Shown here one piece after another: positions 54,677-62,725 of a stretch of DNA of 64,000 nucleotides. Under the pieces are notes generated by a model. It was not told where the DNA came from and ran no database searches. It was given only the letters and a program-made list of their open reading frames with translations. Every line of letters begins with the position of its first letter. Position 1 is the stretch's first letter. The stretch is from assembly GCA_913046365.1 (NCBI GenBank), contig CAJWRM010000012.1, positions 1 to 64,000 on the forward strand, in the 5' to 3' direction. This DNA comes from an uncultured Flavobacteriales bacterium. GTDB taxonomy: Bacteria > Bacteroidota > Bacteroidia > Flavobacteriales_D > Crocinitomicaceae. The translations under genes were made by a program, and so were the position numbers.

Positions 54677-55565
54677 TACCGAAAAGCCCTCTTTTAGGTC
54701 TAAAAGAGAACGTTTTGTAGTTAAAGCATTAGCCATGCTTTCCTTGGTGCGTTGGTACAATGTCTTTGTGCTGACTTGCGCACTTTATTTAAGTGCAATG
54801 TATATGCTTAATTCAGGTATATCAAAACTTTATATATTGAAAGACATATACTTGCATATGAATATTTTAGGTATTGCTTCTTTGCTTATGGCAGGCTATA
54901 TTATTAATGGGTTTTATGACTTTGAAAAGGATATGATTAACCATCCAGAGCAAACCATTTTTGGCCGCGTGGTCAGTAAATCCTTCTGTTTTAATAGCTA
55001 TGTCTTTCTTTTATTTATTGGACTTGTTTTGTCTTCTTTTTCAGGTTGGAAGGTCTTTCTTTTCAATGCTGTCTTTTCATTTGGTTTGTGGTTCTACTCA
55101 CATAAGCTTCGTAAAAAACCCTTAACAGGTGAGCTTGGCGCCACGTTGCTCACGGTTTCTCCCTTTGCTAGCATAAGTATTTACTACATGATTACAAACC
55201 TAACGATAGGTCTATTCGTTGGGTATATTTCAGCTTTAACATTGACAAGGGAGGTCATTAAAAGAATGGTTTCTTTGAAGGGGGATCTGATTGTAGGAGA
55301 GAAAAGTATTCCTATACTTTTCGGCATTCGCAACTGCAAGTATATTATCCTCTCTTTTATGATTGCTTCGATGGTCATGATTATTGTGTTGTTTCCCAAG
55401 ATTTTGACCCAGGACATCTCCTACTATTTTGGCGCGAGTTTTGTGATGATCTTTATATCCACTTTTATTTTGCGTGCCTCAAAAACACCAACGCAATTTG
55501 ACCGGATCAACAATATCTACAAAGGACTTATTGTTTTGGCAATCGCATCTATTTTTTGGTATTAA
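54657..55565 (+). CDS. UbiA-family prenyltransferase (geranylgeranylglycerol-phosphate transferase-like)
   Basis: 302 aa, eight to nine membrane helices. First Asp-rich motif YIINGFYDFEKDMINHPEQ (NxxxDxxxD) is intact. The second region, normally REIIKDxEDxxGD, reads REVIKRMVSLKGDLIVGEKSIP: three of the four acidic residues are replaced and only the last Asp stays. It attaches a prenyl chain to an aromatic or glycerol-phosphate acceptor in the membrane. Overlap with mevalonate kinase ties it to isoprenoid supply. Stop overlaps that of the convergent gene (TTAA). Confidence 0.88.
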   Translation: MSSTDFNTEKPSFRSKRERFVVKALAMLSLVRWYNVFVLTCALYLSAMYMLNSGISKLYILKDIYLHMNILGIASLLMAGYIINGFYDFEKDMINHPEQTIFGRVVSKSFCFNSYVFLLFIGLVLSSFSGWKVFLFNAVFSFGLWFYSHKLRKKPLTGELGATLLTVSPFASISIYYMITNLTIGLFVGYISALTLTREVIKRMVSLKGDLIVGEKSIPILFGIRNCKYIILSFMIASMVMIIVLFPKILTQDISYYFGASFVMIFISTFILRASKTPTQFDRINNIYKGLIVLAIASIFWY

Positions 55566-56431
55566 CGGCCGTAGTTGTGAAGTTCTGACTCAGAAGTTTC
55601 ATCGAGATAGATTCTCTTTTTTTCATAAATAAGTTCTTCATCCTGACTTAGTCCCAATAACGGTTTTATGATGGCAAATTCTGCAAGTATGGCATTTTTC
55701 GGGCTGCTAAACGCATTGGTATAAAGGACATCGTTTTTGATCCCTTCTTTAATTTCTTTTAAAGCCTCAGAAAACAGATTAGAATGTGCCGTATATATAA
55801 CAATGGCAGTAAGTAATCTGCTATGCAGTCCAGAACCCAATGCACTTTCTTGAGCGCAATCGCAGCATATGTCATAGCAGTATGTCGTGTAGTTGTGTTT
55901 TATGGTGCTCCAAGCCTCAAAAATAATATCAAAGCCACCTTCGATCTTAAGACGTGTTTCATCTGGCTCCCCTCTCAATAAGTGCTTTGAGGCATGGTCG
56001 AATATGAACTGCATGTTTGCGTGTACATCGAGTATCTCAGGGTCTTCTTTCAGGTATTGAAATTCTTCAAGATCAGCATCTGAATAAAGATTTATGTGAA
56101 ATTCAAATCCCGGAAGCGAACGACTAAGTTGGGTACGCACTTCCTCCAGCGCAAAATGAAGCTCTTTTGCATCTTCTTTTTTATTGATTATAAAGCTACC
56201 TCTCAGGCGCCCGCTAAGCTTTTTTTGTTCAGTAAACAACCAGTCTACAGTTGAGGTATCACGCATTTTAGCGATTGAATCATAAAAGGCAATTACGTCG
56301 CTATATAGGGTTTTGTCACTAGGATAATAAACATTAAGCAGTCTTTCTGTATCGACGTCTATATCGATATTTTTTTGCCCAAATGAGTTTATCGAAAGGG
56401 CAGTGATTAAAAGCGTGATGGTTGTTTTCAT
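55562..56431 (-). CDS. Secreted protein of unknown function (289 aa)
   Basis: Signal peptide MKTTITLLITALSINSFG, then a mostly helical mature protein. Visible features are a Cys cluster in YCYDICCDCAQESALGSG (about residue 190; four Cys) and the segment FEAWSTIKHNYTT, which could bind a metal or form disulfides. No family recognised. Sixteen bp downstream of another secreted orphan (56448-56984), same strand, so probably one operon. Confidence 0.65.
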   Translation of the reverse strand: MKTTITLLITALSINSFGQKNIDIDVDTERLLNVYYPSDKTLYSDVIAFYDSIAKMRDTSTVDWLFTEQKKLSGRLRGSFIINKKEDAKELHFALEEVRTQLSRSLPGFEFHINLYSDADLEEFQYLKEDPEILDVHANMQFIFDHASKHLLRGEPDETRLKIEGGFDIIFEAWSTIKHNYTTYCYDICCDCAQESALGSGLHSRLLTAIVIYTAHSNLFSEALKEIKEGIKNDVLYTNAFSSPKNAILAEFAIIKPLLGLSQDEELIYEKKRIYLDETSESELHNYGR

Positions 56432-56447
56432 AAATTAATTTTTGTTT

Positions 56448-56984
56448 TTATTCATCGCAATAGACCTCTTCGCCTTTTAAAATCGTATTGGTAATAATGA
56501 ACTTTAAGTCTTTTTCAAAGGTTTTGTAGCTTTCTTTTGAGTTTGGGTAAGTAATATTGGTCTTCCATTCTCCTCCTTCGGATGAGGATCGAGTTTTATG
56601 AATTTTTTTAATAAGCACTTTATTTCTAAAATAATACAATGATTCATCTTCTATAAAAAACGCATCATCATCCATATCTCCCTCGTAGGTCGAAGATTGG
56701 ACGAAACAAATTTTTCTACATTCGGGATTGAGGTATATTGACTGGCTGAAAGTATAAAAATTGTCGAGCTCGGCAATTGAAGCAATACTTAAAGCGTCAT
56801 ATTCATCGTTTCTTAACTCCGTGGTTTGGTGTGGGGAATAATAAAAGTCTAGATCTTTACTATTGCTATCCGCATAAATTTTAATAATATCTATTTCATC
56901 TGTAATTTCTTTAAAGTCTTTTTCATCTTGAGAAAAAGTGTTAAAACAGATGATCGTGAGAAGTATAAAAATTATTTTTTTCAT
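56448..56984 (-). CDS. Secreted protein of unknown function (178 aa)
   Basis: Signal peptide MKKIIFILLTIICFNTFS. Mature part acidic at both ends (DEKDFKEITDEIDIIKI; KGEEVYCDE), with IYLNPECRKICFVQSSTY carrying two Cys (a third is in YCDE). No family recognised. First gene of a likely two-gene unit with 55562-56431; divergent from nrdB across 251 bp in which no TAnnTTTG match was found on either strand. Confidence 0.65.
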   Translation of the reverse strand: MKKIIFILLTIICFNTFSQDEKDFKEITDEIDIIKIYADSNSKDLDFYYSPHQTTELRNDEYDALSIASIAELDNFYTFSQSIYLNPECRKICFVQSSTYEGDMDDDAFFIEDESLYYFRNKVLIKKIHKTRSSSEGGEWKTNITYPNSKESYKTFEKDLKFIITNTILKGEEVYCDE

Positions 56985-57235
56985 TTAGATTTTTAATTCG
57001 TGTACAAAATTTATACCAAATAAATTCATAATTCGTGATTAAACCCCATTCATCTTATCTAAAAAATTAGGTTTCGAAGTGTATCTCATTGATAATTAAA
57101 GTAGTTATTAAGTTATCAACTTTTAATGTTAAAAACAACTAAATGTTTTTTTCAAATGGCCTTAAATAAGATGTAGATTCGTTAATACAATCGTCGTGAA
57201 CGGTTTTTGAAGAGTTAAATAAGATAAGGAGAGAT

Positions 57236-58507
57236 ATGTTTAAAGAAGTTAGAAAAAGAGATTACACGAAAGAAGTTTTTGATTTAAATAAGATTACTGA
57301 AGCTGTATACAATGCGATGCAGTCTTCCGGTAATGGTACTAAAGAGGATGCGACCAATATATCATTGGAAGTGTTTGATGTTCTTTCGGAGCGAAATGGA
57401 AGAATTGTCAATTACATTCCAAGTATCGAGGAGATACAAGATGTTGTGGAGCAGAGATTGATGCAAAGTCAATTTTTAGATGTGGCCAAGTGTTACATTT
57501 TGTACCGCAACGAGCAGGCCCAGAAAAGAAAGCCGAATATTTTTGAAAAGAGAATCAACCTAAAACCATATGAATATCCAGACCTATATGAATATGTAGC
57601 CGCCATACGTCACTCATACTGGATTCACTCTGAATTCAACTTCACTAGTGACATACAAGACTTTAAGACGAAGTTAACTGATAAGGAGCGCAGTGCAATT
57701 AAAAACACCATGCTAGCAATTTCTCAAATTGAAGTAGCAGTTAAAAGTTTCTGGGGTGATATCTATCAAAAAATTCCAAAGCCAGAGGTTGGCTCTGTAG
57801 GCGCTACGTTTGGAGAAAGTGAGGTGCGTCACGCAGATGCTTATTCGCATCTTCTTGAAATCCTCGGGTTAAATAAGGAATTTCAGACACTCAAAAAGAA
57901 GCCCGTTATTATGAGAAGGGTACAGTATTTAGAAACTGCTTTGGCGGCTTCTAAAAGTGAAGATGCAAAAGAATATTCTGAGTCTGTCTTGTTGTTCTCT
58001 TTGTTTATTGAACATGTTTCATTGTTTTCGCAATTCTTAATTATTATGGCCTTCAACAAGCATCGTAATATGCTTAAAGGTGTTTCAAATGTCGTTGAGG
58101 CGACATCAAAAGAAGAGCAGATTCATGGCGACTTCGGAATTGATTTGATCAAAATTATCAAGTCCGAGAATCCAGACTGGTTTGATGCAGACTATGCTGA
58201 GCGTATTCAAGATATGTGTCGCAAGGCCTTTAAGGCAGAAAGTGGAATAATTGACTGGATCTTTGAGCAAGGTGAATTAGACTTTTTACCGAAAAGCCAA
58301 ATCAATGAATTTATAAAAGACCGATTCAATCGATCTTTAGAAAGCATAGGAGTAGATAAAGTTTTTGAAACTGATGAAGAGGTATTGAAGGATACTGAGT
58401 GGTTTAATGATGAGATTATTGGCACAAAGCATGGTGATTTCTTCGTCAAAAGATCAATTAATTACAGTAAAAGAACACAAAGTATAACCGCAGACGACCT
58501 TTTTTAA
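57236..58507 (+). CDS. nrdB: Ribonucleotide reductase beta subunit with N-terminal ATP-cone
   Basis: 423 aa. An ATP-cone occupies residues ~1-95 (EVRKRDYTKEVFDLNKITEAV ... EIQDVVEQRLM), followed by a ferritin-like radical domain. By spacing to E. coli NrdB the metal ligands are Glu166, Glu196/His199 (ESEVRHADAY), Glu259 (FIEHVSLF) and Glu294/His297 (EEQIH); Tyr203 falls at the radical-tyrosine position. A beta-borne cone replaces the usual allosteric site on the alpha subunit. The only Bacteroidota example I know is Leeuwenhoekiella blandensis NrdB, which tetramerises on dATP and has a manganese centre. One base before nrdA. Confidence 0.93.
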   Translation: MFKEVRKRDYTKEVFDLNKITEAVYNAMQSSGNGTKEDATNISLEVFDVLSERNGRIVNYIPSIEEIQDVVEQRLMQSQFLDVAKCYILYRNEQAQKRKPNIFEKRINLKPYEYPDLYEYVAAIRHSYWIHSEFNFTSDIQDFKTKLTDKERSAIKNTMLAISQIEVAVKSFWGDIYQKIPKPEVGSVGATFGESEVRHADAYSHLLEILGLNKEFQTLKKKPVIMRRVQYLETALAASKSEDAKEYSESVLLFSLFIEHVSLFSQFLIIMAFNKHRNMLKGVSNVVEATSKEEQIHGDFGIDLIKIIKSENPDWFDADYAERIQDMCRKAFKAESGIIDWIFEQGELDFLPKSQINEFIKDRFNRSLESIGVDKVFETDEEVLKDTEWFNDEIIGTKHGDFFVKRSINYSKRTQSITADDLF

Positions 58508-58508
58508 T

Positions 58509-60299
58509 ATGGAGAAAAAAATACAAAACATAGAAGATAAAGCGCAGAAAGGACAAAAGGATCTGAATGCAGAGGTTTTATTAAAAGCTAGACGTGAAAC
58601 CCTAGATGCGCAGAAGGAAAAGGAACCATTTTCATGGCTGACTGAGCATAGTAGAAATTTCCTTGAGGCAGGTTATTTGGTCCCAGGAGTTTCTCCTGAG
58701 CAGCGGATTCGAGAAATCGCAGAACGTGCGGAGGATATCCTCGGTATTGATGGCTATGCCAATAAGTTTTACCATTATATGTCTGAAGGATTCTTTTCGT
58801 TGGCCTCACCTGTATGGTCAAATTTTGGAAAAGAGAGAGGGCTGCCAATAAGCTGCTTTGGGTCAAATGTGTCCGATGATATGGGGAATATATTATATAC
58901 CCAATCCGAGGTAGGGATGATGTCTAAACTAGGAGGAGGGACTTCAGGTTTCTTTGGTAATATCCGTCACCGTGGTGCTCCTGTAAAAAACAATGGAAAG
59001 GCTTCGGGTGCTGTTCATATCATGCAACTATTCGAGACAATGGTTGACGTTGTAAGTCAGGGTTCAGTTAGGAGAGGTCGTTTTTCTCCATACCTTCCAG
59101 TTGAGCACAATGATATTCATGAATTTTTGGATATTGGAACAGAAGGAAATCCCATACAGGAATTGACACATGGAGTTACTGTTTCAGATGCATGGATGGA
59201 AGAAATGATTGCAGGTGATGCCAAGAAAAGAGCGATCTGGGCAAAAGTAATCCAGCGACGTGGAGAAATTGGATATCCTTATATCTTTTTCAACGACAAA
59301 GCAAACAAAGGGGCTCCTGAAGTCTATAAAGAAAAAGACCTTAAGATATTAGCCAGTAATTTGTGTACGGAGATTATGCTTCCGTCCAACGAAAACTGGT
59401 CTTTTGTTTGTGTCTTGTCTTCCCTTAATGTTTTACATTATGACAAGTGGAAAGATACTGATGCTGTTGAAACCATGGTTCACTTCCTTGACGCAGTCAT
59501 TACGGAGTTTTTAGATAAATTAGATGTATATCGTGACTCTAGTGACCGTGAAGACCGTCAGACTTTCTTGTTTATGGAGCGCGCCTACAATTTTGCAAAA
59601 GAAAACAGAGCATTAGGTCTTGGTGTACTTGGTTGGCATTCTTTACTTCAGTCTAAGAAGTTAGCCTTCAATAGTCAAGGTTCTTATGACCTAAATACAG
59701 AAATTTTTAAGCTAATCAAAGAGAAGTCCTATAAAGCATCTGAGGAATTGGCAGATCGATTTGGAGAACCAGAGGTTATGAAGGGGTACGGAAGAAGGAA
59801 CGCAACCTTAAATGCCATTGCACCGACGACATCTTCTGCTTTCATTTTGGGGCAGGTTTCTCAGGGTATCGAACCAATTTGGTCGAATATTTATGTGAAG
59901 GATATCGCGAAGATTAAAACTACAATCAAGAATCCATTCTTATTAGAGTTACTTGAAGAGAAAGGAAAGAATACCACTGATGTATGGCATTCAATACGAA
60001 ACCGAGATGGTTCTGTTCAGCATTTAGACTTCCTAACAGATGAAGAGAAAGATGTCTTCAAAACTTATTCGGAAATAGATCAAATGGACATTGTTTATCA
60101 AGCCGGAAACCGTCAAGAATATGTAGACCAAGGACAATCGTTGAATATTATTGTGCATCCTGATATGCCAATAAAGGATATTAATAAACTATATATTACT
60201 GCATGGAAAATGGGCTTAAAGTCTCTTTACTATCAGCATAGTATGAATGCCGCGCAGAAATTCAAGCAAAAAAAGGAATGTGTTTCTTGCGAAGCATAA
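58509..60299 (+). CDS. nrdA: Ribonucleotide reductase alpha subunit lacking an ATP-cone
   Basis: 596 aa, compact. Starts with a charged helix, then the catalytic barrel directly; no ATP-cone sequence. PISCFGSNV (active Cys), NLCTEIMLPSNENW, FVCVLSSLNVL (second redox Cys), TTSSAFILGQVSQGIEPI, KSLYYQHSMN (the two stacked Tyr of the radical path), and C-terminal CVSCEA (swinging CxxC). All catalytic elements are present, so overall activity must be regulated through NrdB. The downstream hairpin at 60328 ends the operon. Confidence 0.95.
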   Translation: MEKKIQNIEDKAQKGQKDLNAEVLLKARRETLDAQKEKEPFSWLTEHSRNFLEAGYLVPGVSPEQRIREIAERAEDILGIDGYANKFYHYMSEGFFSLASPVWSNFGKERGLPISCFGSNVSDDMGNILYTQSEVGMMSKLGGGTSGFFGNIRHRGAPVKNNGKASGAVHIMQLFETMVDVVSQGSVRRGRFSPYLPVEHNDIHEFLDIGTEGNPIQELTHGVTVSDAWMEEMIAGDAKKRAIWAKVIQRRGEIGYPYIFFNDKANKGAPEVYKEKDLKILASNLCTEIMLPSNENWSFVCVLSSLNVLHYDKWKDTDAVETMVHFLDAVITEFLDKLDVYRDSSDREDRQTFLFMERAYNFAKENRALGLGVLGWHSLLQSKKLAFNSQGSYDLNTEIFKLIKEKSYKASEELADRFGEPEVMKGYGRRNATLNAIAPTTSSAFILGQVSQGIEPIWSNIYVKDIAKIKTTIKNPFLLELLEEKGKNTTDVWHSIRNRDGSVQHLDFLTDEEKDVFKTYSEIDQMDIVYQAGNRQEYVDQGQSLNIIVHPDMPIKDINKLYITAWKMGLKSLYYQHSMNAAQKFKQKKECVSCEA

Positions 60300-60327
60300 C
60301 ATTAGAAACTTTTTGAATACATTTAAT

Positions 60328-60358
60328 ATGGCTATCCTCTAGGATGGCCATTTTTTTT
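60328..60358 (+). terminator. Rho-independent terminator of nrdBA
   Basis: ATGGCTATCCT-CT-AGGATGGCCAT stem (one G-T pair) followed by eight T, 30 bp after the nrdA stop. Strong. Confidence 0.93.
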
Positions 60359-60412
60359 ACAAGAATGTATTTAAATAAACCAAAGCTTTCGGTTTAGTAA
60401 AATCTATTTAGT

Positions 60413-61156
60413 CTAACAGCCTGTTTCTTCATGCGAATAGACCATTCCGTAGGGCGACATTGAAATATGAATGGATTGGTCTCCAGGGTTTTCACCAGAG
60501 GGATCAGTAAGAACCCAGAAAAAATAACTCCCATCCGTTTCAAAGTGTACACCCTCGTTTGCATCGCTCCCATATTTAGCCAATAACCGAAGTGCAATTA
60601 AATAAAATTGAGTCTTGCTTGCGATGTGTGGGATTAGGAAAGATTCTTCGTGGGATACTTTACCACCAAAAAAAGTTTTGCTTATTACACCGTTGTCATA
60701 TACCTTCGTTGAGGTTTCACCTGAAGAATAATCGCCGGGCCAAACGAGTCTACTATTGTGAAGTAAATTACCTGAATTGATAAGTTTCTCAATGTCAATT
60801 GGTTTTGACGCGTTGAGATAATGTTCCAGTACGTAACCAATATCTTCTCCGTATTTCACCTTGATAAAAGGGCTTTCGATTACAATGAGTGGATCCCGCA
60901 GTATCGTATCTTTGAAGCAGGTATTTTGCTCTGAATAGGTATCTATTGATTCGAGGACAGTAACCAATTCGCCTTCAGAAATTATTTTAAGTGTCGGAGA
61001 TGAAATAACAGGTTTTGACAACATTTTAGCTCCATTAAATTTCCAACTGTATACTTTTTGATTTTCTCGGTAATCATGATGCGCACAACCCCAAGGTTCT
61101 TGGGCATTAATTAAAAATGAGGTAAATAAAATACAGGTAGCAAGTAATCGTTTCAT
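60413..61156 (-). CDS. Secreted protein of unknown function, possible SH3-like segment (247 aa)
   Basis: Start ATG 61156 (MKRLLATCILFTSFLINA signal peptide); the track adds 11 residues. After a conserved-looking YSWKFNGAKMLSKP the region ~45-115 (VISSPTLKIISEGELVTVLESID...FIKVKYGEDIGYVLEHYL) has the strand pattern of bacterial SH3 domains. A C-terminal domain (SSGETSTKVYDNGVISKTFFGGKVSHEESFLIP) is unassigned. Several Cys. Single gene, convergent with nrdA. Confidence 0.65.
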   Translation of the reverse strand: MKRLLATCILFTSFLINAQEPWGCAHHDYRENQKVYSWKFNGAKMLSKPVISSPTLKIISEGELVTVLESIDTYSEQNTCFKDTILRDPLIVIESPFIKVKYGEDIGYVLEHYLNASKPIDIEKLINSGNLLHNSRLVWPGDYSSGETSTKVYDNGVISKTFFGGKVSHEESFLIPHIASKTQFYLIALRLLAKYGSDANEGVHFETDGSYFFWVLTDPSGENPGDQSIHISMSPYGMVYSHEETGC

Positions 61157-61345
61157 TTTATTTCTTTTACAGTGGTTTACAATAGTCATACCAAGTTAAA
61201 AGAAAAATATAATTGACACCTACGATTTATACCATTGTATTTAGGTCTTACAAAGCGAATATATAATTGAATTTATTTTGTTGAGATATATCGCTTTGTT
61301 TAACTAATATTCTGGATTATAGGTAGATTATAAAGTTGAACATAC

Positions 61346-61933
61346 TTACTTTCTTTTCACAATACGTGCCCTTATGCGGCTTAATGATACCGGGGTGATG
61401 CCTAATACATTTGCTAAATATTTATCTGGCACTCTATTGCTGAGTGTAGGATTCTTCTTGATAAAGTCTTCATATCTCTCCTCTGCATTCATTAAAACAA
61501 ATGTTTCTAGACGCTGTAGCATTTTCTTCATCGCATTCCTTGCAAAAAATTTTCTATTTCGCTCTAGCTTAGGATTACTTTCAATGATATTTTGGACTTT
61601 ATCGAAATCAATAGAAAAGGTCTTTGTATCCTCAATGCATTCATAATAAAAACGCGAAGGTTGGTCGAATAGAATAATATCAACATTGGTAAGAATTTGA
61701 TTCTCTGAAATCAGTCCAAAGGTAATCTCATCACCTTTATCATTTATACAATATGCTCTTACAAGGCCACTTCGAAGAAAATAAACATCTGTTTTTAGCG
61801 CGCCTTCCTCAATTATAATTTCTTTCTTCTTGAAGCTTTTGGACTTTGCTGATTTAATGAGTATGCCGGCATCTTCAATGCTAAGCTCCTTACCAAATTT
61901 ATAGATCTGTCGAAGTTTATTTATATCTACCAT
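61346..61933 (-). CDS. Crp/Fnr-family transcriptional regulator
   Basis: 195 aa. N-terminal cyclic-nucleotide-binding-like barrel (~20-115, KKEIIIEEGALKTDVYFLRSGLVRAYCI) and a C-terminal HTH (~150-195, PDKYLANVLGITPVSLSRIRARI) with SRIRAR as recognition helix. The cAMP phosphate-binding Arg-Ser pair is not evident (RSGLVRAY, FDQPSR), as in many Bacteroidota members with unknown ligands. 19 bp downstream of the DUF2490 gene, same strand. Target genes unknown, perhaps the neighbouring glycan genes. Confidence 0.9.
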   Translation of the reverse strand: MVDINKLRQIYKFGKELSIEDAGILIKSAKSKSFKKKEIIIEEGALKTDVYFLRSGLVRAYCINDKGDEITFGLISENQILTNVDIILFDQPSRFYYECIEDTKTFSIDFDKVQNIIESNPKLERNRKFFARNAMKKMLQRLETFVLMNAEERYEDFIKKNPTLSNRVPDKYLANVLGITPVSLSRIRARIVKRK

Positions 61934-61952
61934 TCGTCAATTTTATCGATAC

Positions 61953-62651
61953 TCAAAACTTATGGTGTAAGCTGAGCTGAAACTGATTCTTACCTTGGTT
62001 GTCTGTAGTTTGATTCATTATGCCGAATTGGACCCTAAAGCCATTTCTAATGACATATCCAAGAGCCGCATAAGCCCTGTTTCGGTCAAATATTTCAACG
62101 GAATTATTGTTCCCAATGTTTCTCTGACCATTGATAAATATTTCATTATACAAGGCGAGATATATGGCCTTTTTCTCTAATGTCTTTTTATTTAAAGGGA
62201 CATTTATAAATAGGTTGTATCTATAACGCGTGCGAAGGTCTTGATTTTCAACAAATCTTTGCTCATATCGAAAACGATGATTGGTGTAGATTCGGCTTCC
62301 AAATTTTACAGGGTATAAGGCCTCTTGATAAATACGATGTTCTCCTGATGTTTCATCACTGCTTCCATTCACGCCAGTAGTTATATTTCCATATCCTAAG
62401 GTGAATTTGACTTGTGTATTTTTTGGTTTGTAGGTAACACCACTTCGAATTAGCAGTTGTTCGAGGTCACCACCTAGATTCCAGTTTCGATATTGAAGAT
62501 CTCCTTGAATACCCCAGGGGCTTTCCTTAAAATTAGTGTTGTAGAAATACATGTACCATGCACCTAGCTGATCATTTTTTTCTTGCGCATTTGAGATGTT
62601 CGGGATAAGAAACGAGATTATCGTTAAGGAGTAAATAATGAGTTTTTTCAT
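61953..62651 (-). CDS. DUF2490 outer-membrane-like beta-barrel protein
   Basis: 232 aa. Signal peptide (MKKLIIYSLTIISFLIPNISNA), then alternating beta strands ending in an aromatic C-terminal residue (QFQLSLHHKF, consistent with barrel assembly). DUF2490 motifs: GAWYMYFYNTNFKESPWGIQGD, HRIYQEALYPVKFG, NHRFRYEQRF...RTRYRYN. A presumed small outer-membrane porin-like barrel; role unknown. Followed by the Crp-family regulator. Confidence 0.85.
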   Translation of the reverse strand: MKKLIIYSLTIISFLIPNISNAQEKNDQLGAWYMYFYNTNFKESPWGIQGDLQYRNWNLGGDLEQLLIRSGVTYKPKNTQVKFTLGYGNITTGVNGSSDETSGEHRIYQEALYPVKFGSRIYTNHRFRYEQRFVENQDLRTRYRYNLFINVPLNKKTLEKKAIYLALYNEIFINGQRNIGNNNSVEIFDRNRAYAALGYVIRNGFRVQFGIMNQTTDNQGKNQFQLSLHHKF

Positions 62652-62725
62652 GAGGATTTATGTTTTGTAAACACCATTGAAAACCAAGTAATGTTAACGC
62701 AAAATATTTGTGCTAAAAATAATAA

